DNA of 25,780 nt from Bacteroidetes bacterium UBA7692 (GCA_002482725.1 DLGO01000123.1:1-25780), one strand, 5' to 3'; shown: positions 1 through 8,450, counted from the first letter of the stretch. The notes: a model not told the origin generated them from the sequence alone. Translations and numbers: made by a program.

Positions 1-2
1 TG

Positions 3-172
3 TTGGCCAAACCCTGCGTGTGCCTTACCTTTCAAAGTTATTGAATTAATCTTCTGAATATGCATGGTGCCAAGACAAAAAGTAAGGCAAGAAAAAACTA
101 CATTGGCTAAACCCTGCGCGTGACATGTATTTCATTGTTATTGACTAATCTTCCGAACACCTGTGGCGGAGA
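3..172. repeat. Degenerate direct repeat, two copies about 100 bp apart
   Basis: Copy 1 spans about 3-76 and copy 2 about 103-172. Both begin TTGG(C/T)(C/T)AAACCCTGCG and share the blocks GTTATTGA (37-44 and 137-144) and TAATCTTC (47-54 and 146-153), and both end in (A/G)AGAC. Spacing is 100 bp at the left end and 99 bp further in, so the similarity is colinear. Copy 1 starts at the window edge, so more copies may lie upstream. No open reading frame explains the conservation. From 173 to 299 I see only two short hairpins (CTGTC-T-GACAG at 207-217 and ACAGC-TTAT-GCTGT at 224-237), just downstream of the minus-strand gene at 300. Nature unknown. Confidence 0.6.
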
Positions 173-299
173 CACCCACCAACTCTCTTAAGCAATTTAT
201 TTCACTCTGTCTGACAGGAGAAAACAGCTTATGCTGTCGCAAAGTTGAAACAAGCGGTGCTTTTGACCTGAACTTGAGGCACAAATGGCCATTCCCCAA

Positions 300-1040
300 T
301 CAAAACTTTCCTTCCATAAAGAAGTTATTGAGCCTTCTCCTATCTTCCTCCTCCATCGCATCCAGCTCACCCGGCTCCAGTATCACATACTTCCTGTGGC
401 CTTTGTACATCACCTCTATTTGCTCCTGCGGCTTCTTGGGCTTTTCATTATATTTCAGTATGGCCATTACAGCAGCCCTCCTGATGCTAAACGACGGCAA
501 CTGCTCCAGCTGCATCACCTCTCCTTTATAAAGCACCTGCTTTGTCTGCATGCACTGTGCCAGGGCCATGCGCGACAGCAGGTACATGCACTGGTCTGTA
601 TTCAGTATCCTGGCATCCATTATCTTTTCTGTAGCCTCCAATAGTGCCGCCTCCTGTTCCGGTGTTTTGCCCCGTTGTTGTCTGAAGTGCTCGTCTATTT
701 TTTGGTGGGCTTCTTCCTCCGTTATTTTACGTTTAGGTCCCGTAGAAACCTGTCCCTCTGCTTTGGTACTGTTTTGTCCCTCTGCCCATGTACCGTTTTT
801 GTCCCCGTTTTGTCCATGCATATCGCTGCCATCCGGCATGTTCAGGAACACAAATGTACCCACAGAGGAATACGGCTTTCCGGTAGCCATTTCTATTTTG
901 GCTATCGCCATCCTGCGTTGAAACGTCTTGGTACTCAGCTGCCATTTCCTGCGAAACTTCCGCCAGATTGCCTTAATATCTATGCCACTTGTAATTCGTT
1001 TTTTCAGGAACTCTACCTGCTCCCTGTGTGCTGCTTTCAT
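300..1040 (-). CDS. Hypothetical DNA-binding-like protein, weakly terminase-small-subunit-like
   Basis: This 246-residue protein is not recognised with certainty. The N-terminal 50 residues are basic and helical, with a spacing that would suit a helix-turn-helix (around residues 17-48). A Gly/Gln/Thr-rich linker (about 72-102) holds an imperfect AEGQ-(N/V)-ST repeat. The C-terminal half (about 105-246) is charged and helical, with a Leu/Ala-rich core (about 150-195) followed by Glu-rich helices. A basic HTH, a flexible linker and a helical core with the pattern P-x3-R-x-A-x5-L-x-K-Y is the general layout of phage small terminase subunits, but no large terminase or other phage gene is visible. 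It could equally be a regulator or a domesticated phage remnant. The ATG at 1040 is about 55 nt below a -7 box (1099-1106). There is no signal peptide or membrane segment. Confidence 0.6.
   Translation of the reverse strand: MKAAHREQVEFLKKRITSGIDIKAIWRKFRRKWQLSTKTFQRRMAIAKIEMATGKPYSSVGTFVFLNMPDGSDMHGQNGDKNGTWAEGQNSTKAEGQVSTGPKRKITEEEAHQKIDEHFRQQRGKTPEQEAALLEATEKIMDARILNTDQCMYLLSRMALAQCMQTKQVLYKGEVMQLEQLPSFSIRRAAVMAILKYNEKPKKPQEQIEVMYKGHRKYVILEPGELDAMEEEDRRRLNNFFMEGKF
751..785. repeat. Short in-frame minisatellite in the linker of the 246-residue protein
   Basis: TGTCCCTCTGC occurs at 751-761 and again at 775-785, a 24-bp period (8 codons). A weaker third relative (TTGTCCCC) follows near 799. 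On the coding strand it gives repeated AEGQ-x-ST units in the linker. The unit keeps frame, so copy-number changes would alter only linker length. Confidence 0.6.
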
Positions 1041-1098
1041 CGACTAAAGGGTTTTAGTTTTTTAATGAAAGGCAAACATAACAAAATAAATTAAATGA

Positions 1099-1106
1099 CA
1101 AATGTA
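1099..1106 (-). promoter_or_regulatory. Bacteroidota-type -7 box (TACATTTG) for the 246-residue gene
   Basis: Read on the minus strand, 1106 to 1099 is TACATTTG, an exact match to TAnnTTTG. No good TTG stands about 19-21 nt upstream; that space is taken by an AT-rich dyad (1113-1128). Transcription would start near 1094 and give a leader of about 55 nt before the ATG at 1040. Confidence 0.5.
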
Positions 1107-1112
1107 TTTTAC

Positions 1113-1128
1113 TTATTTTGTAAAATAA
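1113..1128. promoter_or_regulatory. Operator-like dyad upstream of the -7 box
   Basis: TTATTTTGTAAAATAA has perfect 7-bp arms (1113-1119 and 1122-1128) around a 2-nt centre. It lies between the expected -10 and -33 positions of the minus-strand promoter, where a bound dimer would block RNA polymerase. Autoregulation by the HTH-like product is an inference. AT-rich dyads also arise by chance. Confidence 0.35.
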
Positions 1129-1168
1129 CCGGTCTTGAGGCGGGTTGCGATTAAATCCGTAAGGGGCC

Positions 1169-1198
1169 TTGTAGGGGCAACCCTTGCGGTTGCCCTTG
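1169..1198. repeat. REP-like palindromic element, copy 1
   Basis: TTGTAGGGGC starts the element. The stem GGGCAACC (1175-1182) pairs perfectly with GGTTGCCC (1188-1195) around a 5-nt loop, and it ends GCCCTTG. It has the same borders and orientation as the copy at 1285-1312. Such GTAGGGGC palindromes are dispersed intergenic repeats, in some genomes mobilised by RAYT (IS200-like) transposases; none is seen here. Confidence 0.65.
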
Positions 1199-1284
1199 TA
1201 GAAGGATAGATCAGACCAAATCCCTTGTCTGCACTTTTTTACAACCTCATCTGATATCGCTTTCACAAATCCAAACGATGTATT

Positions 1285-1312
1285 TTGTAGGGGCGAACTG
1301 CGTTCGCCCTTG
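1285..1312. repeat. REP-like palindromic element, copy 2
   Basis: TTGTAGGGGC start, stem GGGCGAAC (1291-1298) with GTTCGCCC (1302-1309) around TGC, end GCCCTTG. The borders match copy 1, but the inner stem differs with both arms changed together, so the palindrome is kept. A third hairpin, AACCCC-ATCG-GGGGTT (1360-1375), and a further TTGTAG at 1381-1386 follow. Repeats account for much of the 1041-1449 gap; I see no convincing gene in it. Confidence 0.65.
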
Positions 1313-1398
1313 GGAACAGATAGGCCAAAACTAAATATCCCGCCCTCCCCCTGCATTACAACCCCATCGGGGGTTACGCCTTGTAGCCGCTCCTCCAT

Positions 1399-1435
1399 AA
1401 AAAAAGGCCGGTTCTATGAACCGGCCTCTGCAATT
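1399..1435. terminator. Bidirectional intrinsic terminator
   Basis: A 10-bp perfect stem AGGCCGGTTC (1405-1414) / GAACCGGCCT (1418-1427) with a 3-nt loop is flanked by an A-run (1399-1405). On the minus strand this becomes a stem followed by a U-tract, 23 nt after the stop codon of the large secreted-protein gene. Confidence 0.85.
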
Positions 1436-1449
1436 TTTCTCAAATGGGT

Positions 1450-4400
1450 TTAGCGTTGAATATTAAACTTACCTGAATAAAGCATATTGCCTGCATCAGA
1501 AACCTTAATGTAATAAATACCGGGAATCAATGCCCTGGTATCCATCGTAGCGCGTTTGCCATCCATCTGTATGTTTTGCTGTTTTACTATCCTGCCCAGG
1601 TTATCGTATATAATCACCGTCATCACTTGTTCCGTGGTTATATTGCTGAGCAGTGTCAGGCGCTCGCTTGCAGGATTGGGAAAGGTAGATAGCCTGATGC
1701 CATCAATTCCTTTACCCGTTGCATTTGCACCTGTTTGCTTTTCCGCTATTGCAGCTGTTGCACAACGCTCAATATCACTATAAAAAGTATCTCTTACAAG
1801 CGAAAGCATGCTACGTGAGCGGAATACGGCATCGCCACCCTCCAGCGGGCATTGCGCTGCCAGGTATTCCAGATCTTTCAGCTGTGCATCGGTAAATTCA
1901 TACTTCTCTGCAGCTATTGTTTCCAGATAAATGCTGTTCAGCAGTTTCTGGTTTTTCTCTATCCGCAGTTCCGCAGCTATCTGCTCATTGACAGGTGTCA
2001 GCTGGCTTAGTTTACTTACCCTGCTTTGGCCCATGCGTTGTCTCAATTGCCCCATCGAAGTATTCACAGTATTCATGCGCTGCAGTATCCCTGATTTTGC
2101 ATCTCTCCAGGCCTTCAATGCTGCTACGTTCGATTGGTCGCTTATCATAGAGTCTATGGCTATCTGTTTTGCAGTTAGCAATTCCTTTTCGGCGGCAAGG
2201 CTTATGAATGATGCGCGGTTCTCCGGCTCAGGCTGCAATGCCTCGTTCTTCATTCTTTCGGCGTTGCTCAACGCACCAAGTGGAGTGGTGCTCTGCTGCT
2301 GCACAAATGCACTTGCCTCTGTGTCCTGTTCCACAAGCCCTGGGATGCTTTTCAGCCTGTCGAATACCACACGCTCATTCTGCCATTTAAGCGATTCTTC
2401 AAAGTCCGTAAACTTCAGCTTGTCATTCATTACAGACCTTTCCGATTCGCTTATCTCCTGGCCTTGTTCTTTTTTGAACCCTGCTCCGTATACTACAGAG
2501 TTGCACTGGTATGGATTGCCGGTAGAGGAAAGGAACCAACCGGACGTAGGAAAAACAGTAGCTACCGCCGGGGCCCAGTATGGGGCCGCAGGGCCTTTTA
2601 CAAATATGCCATTGGGGCTGCTGTTGTCGTTACGGGCTGCATTGCCTCCCGTGTAGCTGCCAAACCAATGCATGCCATTGCTCACAGTAGCACTGCCCTG
2701 TGCCTGCAGTGTGGCCGGGTTGCTTACATGGAAACCATAAGTATGTGTGTTCATTACCGTGCCGCTAAAGGTAGAATTAAGGCATGTGCCAAACAGCTTT
2801 ATTCCACCATATAGCCGGAAAGTCGAATCGCAGCTGAACCTGCCATCAGAGCCACTATATGCTATGGCTATAGGGGCCTGTCCCAAAAAGGCCATATTAC
2901 TGGTAGCAGGGCTTACGCCGTTTGCACCTCCTGCTGCATTCAGAAATCCATCTATGGCATGGCAGCCGGAGTAGAATATACCGTATAGGTGCGATGCCGG
3001 GTTTTTCAGGATCACGGTGTTGCTGTAAACGGTATAACTGCTGAAAAGACCTGCTATTCCTGTACAGGCGTTCAGGTATATCCCCAACCAGGTGTTCCCC
3101 GTTATGGATATATTATTATTATGTATCGTTGCGTATTGTACAGGGGGATTATTTTGTTCCTGCACACTTACAGCTGCTATCCCTCCCGTATTGCCGATAA
3201 TGTTTGTACTGATATCCATAATGTTCACAGGATCATTATTGGTGAGCATCAGGGTGCCGGCAGAAGTGGTGAAGTTGTTGCTGTTTATCCTTATCGTACC
3301 ATACTTTGCACCCGAAAGTGTTATGCCGGTACCCATATTAGAAAAACAGTTATTAGCCACATCCAGATTCATGCCGCTCGCCACAATTCCATTGTCGCAC
3401 AGCTCAAAGGAAGGGATACAGCTGCCATTCAGGTTAAAGCCAAGGCCTCTTTGGTATAACCCCTTCGAAGGGTAAAACTGTCCGTTCGTATAGATTGTCA
3501 CATTCGATGAGCAATGGATAGCGTTGCCCTGTTGCCCGTTAAAATTATACCCGTATGCGTTTATATGGTCAAAGGATGAGTTAACGATATTCAGGTCGCA
3601 GTCTTTAGATACTATGCCATTGGCTATACCCCTGAAATAGTTCCTTTGGAATCCCGCTGCCGTGGTTCCTACACCCAGGGAGTTCCATCCTTCTATGTGT
3701 ATGCCTGCCCAGGTCCTTCTATTGGACAATGGCAAGGAAGGTAGCGGTGGTTGCTGCGGGGAACTGGTCATGCCCGAGTAATGGTATTTCATATTTCCCA
3801 GACTCAGAAAGCTATTGCCGGATATCGGAAGGGTCAGTACCAGATTTGGAGCCGGCCATGATTGCTGGGGAAGATACAAGCCCACAAAACACTCGTTGAA
3901 CAGGTTGTGTATCAGGCTAAGTTTGCTTAGGTCATTTGCCTTCACCCCGTATAGGGCATCGTTTATAACACAATTATCCAGTACCAGTTCTCCCTCTGGT
4001 GAAGAGAACGGTATTTGCCCTGCTACCGTTATTCCTCTCCACATCAGTGAGCATGAATTGAAGTTGACGTAGTAAGCGCTGAATTTTACACTGCTGTTTA
4101 CATTTACCGATGATCCGGGTGTACAGTAGGCATTACTTGTTACTAGGGATGATGTGTTGCCCAGCACATAATCAATGTCTACAGCAAATGAACCTGCAAT
4201 TACAAAGGTCTGGCCCGTATTGGTCGAATTTGCAGTACCCGTACCAGGTAGCAGCATACCTTGTGCTATGGCTTTTGATACGGTAGGAATATTTACATCC
4301 GAACCTACTACGTAATGGGTATACACCGTCAGCGCAGCCGTAGAGGACACAGCGCCGCATGTGCTGCCCGTGTATTGTGCGGTAGCAGTGCTGCTCACTG

Positions 4401-7341
4401 CTGCCGACTGGTAGTTGCAGGGTGCCACTACAGGGAAGCTCAGATTAGGTTTTACCGTAAAGGAATATTGCTGGCAATATGGATTGTTTGGTGTTCCGCC
4501 CGCCAGGGTTATTGTCCTGCTCATGATTTGCCCGCTTTGTGTAAATCCGTTCAGGGTATATACATTGAATCCCGTTGGCACCGTATCCGTAAGTGTTACC
4601 GTTTGGGCAATCGGAGATCGATTACATACCTCAAAGAAATAGGTGAATACCTCACCGTTCACAGGGGTAATGGTGCTGGCTGTCTTTATAAGCGAAATGG
4701 CAGGGGCAACAGGGGTTATGGTGGTCAGGTTCTGTGGGTTGCTTCCCGTTACGCATGCCCCGGCCAAAGCAGGCGTCAGGCTTATGTTGTACGAGGTGCC
4801 TGCAAATACCAGGTTCTGGTCCATGCTCAGCGATGTTGTAAGCGTCACACATGGATTGCCGGAGGTAAGTGCATTGGCAGCTATGGTGTACAGCCCCGAG
4901 CTGTTAAAGCTTCCGCCAACAACGGCAAATCCCGCAGGTAGTCCCAGTTGCAATGGAATAGCATTGGCATTTGTAGCTTGCCCCGGAGCCAGGCACACGG
5001 TATAGGTTATCTGTACGCTTGTGTTAGTGCAGACAGGTGCGGGCACCACCGTCGATGCTATAGTTATTGCAGATGCGGTATTCACCAGCTTCAGCTCAAA
5101 ATTATCGAACAGGGCTATCTTGCTGAAACTGTTAGGCTGCGTACCCGGCACCAGGCTTAGTACCAGGTCGGTTATGGTAGATGTGGGATTCATGGTTATG
5201 CTGTATGGCTTCCACACTGGGGTATCTATGTTTGCAGATGTGCCCAGGTTTACTGCCGTGAATCCACAGGTAGACACAGTGCCATCCAGCTTCGTTGTTT
5301 GACTGATGGGGCAGGGCGGCATATCATCGCCATGAACCCTTAGGTTGGCAGGTAAGCAGCCTGCTGTAGCGCCACCCGGTCCGCTTGCCATAAACGACAA
5401 TATATACTGGCTTCCTGCTACCATTGGTGAGTTAAGGTGAAAGGTAAATGACTCCACATTCGATGGATGGCCACCTGCCATCAGGTACTGGTTGCCTCCA
5501 TTAGCAGCCGGATTGCGTATTGGCACACTGCCCATGCAGCCATAGTTCCACGACGTTACTGCGGTGGGCACTCCTGTTACTACGTCCAGGTACTTAGTGC
5601 TTGTTCCATTGTACTCAAACAACTTTGGCGTATTACTGTTTACACCCAACACGTCCAGATCTGCCCACGATGCCTCAAAGTTGGATGCTTCAAAGTCTCC
5701 GTTGCATATCATATTGCACAGGCCCGGTGCAGCGCATTGCGGCAAGGCCGGAGCGGCCACCTGTATGAAGGCAAATGTCAGGTTGCCAAGTACCGTGCTG
5801 CCCATGCAGCGGGGGTAGTAGCCTATCACCGCTGTCCCTGTGAAATTGGCCGATGGGTTAAAGGTCAATATTCCACCCGCATCAGTAAGTGTTCCTGCCA
5901 ATGGGGTATATAGCCTGGGTAGTACTACACTGGCGGCTATTGTCAGGTTTGTCCCGTTATTGTCCACGTCGTTAAACAGCAATGAAGGGTGCGTTATCGT
6001 TATGGTCTGATCAAAGGCTGTTGTAAAATTATCCGTGTACCCAGTGGCAATACATGCTCCGCTGCAATCTGCAAAATTGCTCTGCACAAATGGCTCTGCG
6101 CTGGCCGAAAGACTTGCCGCATCACCGTATGTGGCATTGCCACCGCTTATCCTCATCCGGTAGCCCAGGTCGCATAGCGAGCGCACCTCGGCCAGGTTCG
6201 GATGCCGCTTGGTAAATGCCGGCCCCTGCCCGTAGCATGGGTTCATTACATAGTCGCTGGCAGGCAAAGCGTATGCTGGTCCGCAGCTACTGCCACTTGC
6301 GAAGTCGCAGCCAAAATGGTTAAGGTTAGTACCATTGCTCCATGCCGCCTGGGTAAATACGGTTTGGTTAACCAGGCTTGGGCCATTAAAATTGAAAGCC
6401 TGGCTGTTGTTGCAGCCGATGCCACTCAATCCGCCTATGGCCGCCCAGTTGTCAGGCGATGTAAATGAAATCAGAGGGGTGGTATTCAATCGCAGATAAG
6501 TATCATAGCGGGAAAATATATCACTGCCCAGTTTAGATGAGCTGTTTGCCGCAATCAGCGAGTTGAAGCCGAGGCAATGAATAGCTTCGTGCAGCACCGC
6601 TGTGTATAGGTCGGTAATACCGCTTGGGCTGGCTGCATCCAGGTTCAGGTTCCATGCAGTGCCCGCACCAAAATTAAATGCCAGCATTCCATGGTATTTA
6701 AATGGCCCGGCAGATGGCATGTAAGCAGCCGGCAGTCCTGAATATGAATTGGCGCCACCGCGTATGGTTTTCCATACTTCATTATCCAGCACCACATTGT
6801 TGAGCCCATTGGGCAGTACATAAAAAGAGGAGTTGAGTCCATCCACTCCTGCGGGCCAGGGGCCTATGCTATCCGTATAGCTGGTGTTCGATAGTACGCG
6901 TATATTGGTACGCCCATTATTGGCGCCCCCTTTTACATCATGCAGCAGGTTGCTTATGTCGCGGAACACCTGGCATACAACAGCTTGCCGCAGTTGCCCG
7001 ATGGTGCTTCCGCCCGAGGCTGTGCAATCATCAAAACCCTTTCCGTTCGATGTCCTGGCATCTTCAAAGTGAAGCGTAAAAAGGCCTGCAACGCAATTGT
7101 CAGGACTACAGCTGCTCCGCGTGGCACGCGATTTTGTTTCTACAATATCACGTGCCGAAAATTCATTGCCATATTGGTCTACGATTTTAAAGGGCGGTGG
7201 CGCCTCTCCGCTTTTGTGAAGCGGAATTGTGCGTTTTATGGTATGTTCGACGCAGGCAGAGCGCTGCGAAAACGAACATAGCGATGTCATGACAAGGCAT
7301 ACGAATAGCAGCCTCGTCATCAAGGTTTTTCTTTTGTTCAT
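1450..7341 (-). CDS. Giant secreted multidomain protein: leishmanolysin-like zinc protease site, DUF11-like and beta-helix regions, T9SS type A sorting domain
   Basis: This 1963-residue protein has a Sec signal peptide (about 1-26) from the ATG at 7341. Residues 70-400 form a leishmanolysin (M8)-like metalloprotease region. HEAIH at 251-255, followed by CLGF, gives the HExxHxxGF signature; H342 in NHFG is a plausible third zinc ligand and M366 in VMNP a plausible Met-turn. About 430-525 resembles a cadherin/VCBS-like module, about 540-752 a jelly-roll module starting NGDFE, and about 755-1005 two DUF11-type repeats. About 1090-1480 is rich in N-x-F/I turns and looks like a right-handed beta-helix. 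About 1622-1870 is charged and alpha-helical. The end (about 1880-1963, FPNPASERL to the C-terminus) is a type A T9SS sorting domain, so the protein is exported and probably surface-anchored or released. Substrate unknown. A terminator follows; no clear promoter was found upstream. Confidence 0.9.
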   Translation of the reverse strand: MNKRKTLMTRLLFVCLVMTSLCSFSQRSACVEHTIKRTIPLHKSGEAPPPFKIVDQYGNEFSARDIVETKSRATRSSCSPDNCVAGLFTLHFEDARTSNGKGFDDCTASGGSTIGQLRQAVVCQVFRDISNLLHDVKGGANNGRTNIRVLSNTSYTDSIGPWPAGVDGLNSSFYVLPNGLNNVVLDNEVWKTIRGGANSYSGLPAAYMPSAGPFKYHGMLAFNFGAGTAWNLNLDAASPSGITDLYTAVLHEAIHCLGFNSLIAANSSSKLGSDIFSRYDTYLRLNTTPLISFTSPDNWAAIGGLSGIGCNNSQAFNFNGPSLVNQTVFTQAAWSNGTNLNHFGCDFASGSSCGPAYALPASDYVMNPCYGQGPAFTKRHPNLAEVRSLCDLGYRMRISGGNATYGDAASLSASAEPFVQSNFADCSGACIATGYTDNFTTAFDQTITITHPSLLFNDVDNNGTNLTIAASVVLPRLYTPLAGTLTDAGGILTFNPSANFTGTAVIGYYPRCMGSTVLGNLTFAFIQVAAPALPQCAAPGLCNMICNGDFEASNFEASWADLDVLGVNSNTPKLFEYNGTSTKYLDVVTGVPTAVTSWNYGCMGSVPIRNPAANGGNQYLMAGGHPSNVESFTFHLNSPMVAGSQYILSFMASGPGGATAGCLPANLRVHGDDMPPCPISQTTKLDGTVSTCGFTAVNLGTSANIDTPVWKPYSITMNPTSTITDLVLSLVPGTQPNSFSKIALFDNFELKLVNTASAITIASTVVPAPVCTNTSVQITYTVCLAPGQATNANAIPLQLGLPAGFAVVGGSFNSSGLYTIAANALTSGNPCVTLTTSLSMDQNLVFAGTSYNISLTPALAGACVTGSNPQNLTTITPVAPAISLIKTASTITPVNGEVFTYFFEVCNRSPIAQTVTLTDTVPTGFNVYTLNGFTQSGQIMSRTITLAGGTPNNPYCQQYSFTVKPNLSFPVVAPCNYQSAAVSSTATAQYTGSTCGAVSSTAALTVYTHYVVGSDVNIPTVSKAIAQGMLLPGTGTANSTNTGQTFVIAGSFAVDIDYVLGNTSSLVTSNAYCTPGSSVNVNSSVKFSAYYVNFNSCSLMWRGITVAGQIPFSSPEGELVLDNCVINDALYGVKANDLSKLSLIHNLFNECFVGLYLPQQSWPAPNLVLTLPISGNSFLSLGNMKYHYSGMTSSPQQPPLPSLPLSNRRTWAGIHIEGWNSLGVGTTAAGFQRNYFRGIANGIVSKDCDLNIVNSSFDHINAYGYNFNGQQGNAIHCSSNVTIYTNGQFYPSKGLYQRGLGFNLNGSCIPSFELCDNGIVASGMNLDVANNCFSNMGTGITLSGAKYGTIRINSNNFTTSAGTLMLTNNDPVNIMDISTNIIGNTGGIAAVSVQEQNNPPVQYATIHNNNISITGNTWLGIYLNACTGIAGLFSSYTVYSNTVILKNPASHLYGIFYSGCHAIDGFLNAAGGANGVSPATSNMAFLGQAPIAIAYSGSDGRFSCDSTFRLYGGIKLFGTCLNSTFSGTVMNTHTYGFHVSNPATLQAQGSATVSNGMHWFGSYTGGNAARNDNSSPNGIFVKGPAAPYWAPAVATVFPTSGWFLSSTGNPYQCNSVVYGAGFKKEQGQEISESERSVMNDKLKFTDFEESLKWQNERVVFDRLKSIPGLVEQDTEASAFVQQQSTTPLGALSNAERMKNEALQPEPENRASFISLAAEKELLTAKQIAIDSMISDQSNVAALKAWRDAKSGILQRMNTVNTSMGQLRQRMGQSRVSKLSQLTPVNEQIAAELRIEKNQKLLNSIYLETIAAEKYEFTDAQLKDLEYLAAQCPLEGGDAVFRSRSMLSLVRDTFYSDIERCATAAIAEKQTGANATGKGIDGIRLSTFPNPASERLTLLSNITTEQVMTVIIYDNLGRIVKQQNIQMDGKRATMDTRALIPGIYYIKVSDAGNMLYSGKFNIQR

Positions 7342-7871
7342 GACAAATTTTTGAATGTTAATAAGCTAAGACAGGTTAATATCTGGTCGATCAAAAAAGC
7401 ATTCCGGTGGTACCATCCGAAAAAGGATTTACATAATCGCCTTTCGTTATCTGTAGAGGCTTGATTTACATTTGCAGTTGCACAATGGGTAAGCTCACCT
7501 CATGTTTCAAAACTGAAGGATGGCCGTGTACGCCTAGGCTGCCAATCTGTTCAGCCTGCTCAATATTTTTTACTAATGAAATTTATTCTTTGGCTGACAG
7601 GCAGAACTATGCGCATGAAGAGCATCCGGAAAACACCGCTCGCTCACCGCTATTTCAAAATATTTGCCTTGTTAATTTTACATTGAGGAACAGATTAACC
7701 AATCACTATTACAGCAATTAGAAAATCAATACCAGCTATCTTTTTATACTTGTTTTATAACCCTGTTGCAGTACCTATATCTTTCTGACGTGCCTTTCAA
7801 ATCAAGATAAAAAATTTCACTACAAATAAACTCTTCTTCATAAATCCCCATATTGCATTCCACAACTCCCC
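7342..7871. other. 530-bp intergenic region without a convincing gene
   Basis: This AT-rich region separates the divergent giant gene and the Crp/Fnr-type gene. It contains TACATTTG on the plus strand at 7467-7474 (exact -7 consensus) with TTTC 21 nt upstream (7442-7445), and a small palindrome TGGTACCA (7407-7414). An 86-codon frame (7461-7721) has no family features, is rich in Cys/Ser and is rejected as a gene. If the 7467 box works, the regulator gene would have a leader of roughly 390 nt, or the region could make a small RNA. Confidence 0.4.
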
Positions 7872-8450
7872 ATGCTCAACACCTTCCATACATTCCTGCA
7901 ATCCTTCGGTACTATCGGCGAAGCCGAAGCAGCCCTGCTGGCTGCCAAATGCACCGTAGTGAAATACCACAAGGGCGACTTTTTTGTGCGCGAAGGTGAG
8001 GTATGCAGCCGCATAGGCTTTCTGGTTTCAGGTATAGCGCGCGTCTATCACCTGGCAAATGACCGCGAGTACACCTCATACTTCAACATCACCCCGCGCA
8101 ACAGGCTCGTATCCTCTTTCGAAAGCTTCCTTACTGGCAAGCCCTCCCGCGAGAGCATCCATTTCCTCGACGAAGCTGAGCTGGTGGTCATCGACCGCGA
8201 ATCTCTGCTGCAGCTATATAGCCAATCGCCCGTGTTTCAGGAGATGGGCCGCAAAATGGCCGAGTACAACTACATACTGGCTATGGAGCGCATCTACTCC
8301 CTGCAGCACGACACCGCACAGGCACGCTACTCCAAGCTGCTGCACATTTACCCCGACCTCATGAATCAGGTGCCGCACCACTACATAGCCTCTTACCTCG
8401 GCCTTACACCCGAGTCGCTCAGCCGCATACGCAAGGAGCTCATGCGCTAA
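7872..8450 (+). CDS. Crp/Fnr-family transcriptional regulator
   Basis: This 192-residue protein has the two-domain Crp/Fnr layout. Residues about 8-120 form a cyclic-nucleotide-binding-type beta-roll (KGDFFVREGE at 34-43, GFLVSGIARVY at 49-59). A long helix (about 120-147) leads to a short winged HTH, with the recognition region at 167-188 (IASYLGLTPESLSRIRK). There is no Fe-S cysteine cluster as in Fnr, and the cAMP-binding Arg/Ser motif of classical Crp is not evident, so the ligand is unknown. Many Bacteroidota carry such short Crp-like proteins, often next to the genes they control. It lies 65 nt upstream of, and codirectional with, the MFS/HD/CoaD-like genes and may regulate them. No strong promoter box is seen close to the ATG. 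Confidence 0.88.
   Translation: MLNTFHTFLQSFGTIGEAEAALLAAKCTVVKYHKGDFFVREGEVCSRIGFLVSGIARVYHLANDREYTSYFNITPRNRLVSSFESFLTGKPSRESIHFLDEAELVVIDRESLLQLYSQSPVFQEMGRKMAEYNYILAMERIYSLQHDTAQARYSKLLHIYPDLMNQVPHHYIASYLGLTPESLSRIRKELMR

Noticed and set aside
1054..1398. 114-codon minus-strand frame
   Set aside because: It runs through two REP-like palindromes, a third hairpin and the promoter region of the 246-residue gene. The protein has no family features, and the frame exists because repeat sequence lacks stops.
300..1449. Possible prophage or mobile-element remnant at the left edge
   Set aside because: Only one gene weakly resembles a phage protein. No integrase, large terminase, portal or att-like duplication is visible, so it is kept as an open question and not called as a feature.
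7406..7414. GGTGGTACC, which resembles the T-box antiterminator core
   Set aside because: The following GCG is missing, there is no stem I-type leader or terminator/antiterminator pair, T-boxes are mainly found in Firmicutes, and the downstream gene is not an amino-acid gene.
7461..7721. 86-codon plus-strand frame in the intergenic region
   Set aside because: The composition is unlike neighbouring genes, it has no motif, signal peptide or hydrophobic pattern, and its start overlaps the only -7 box there.
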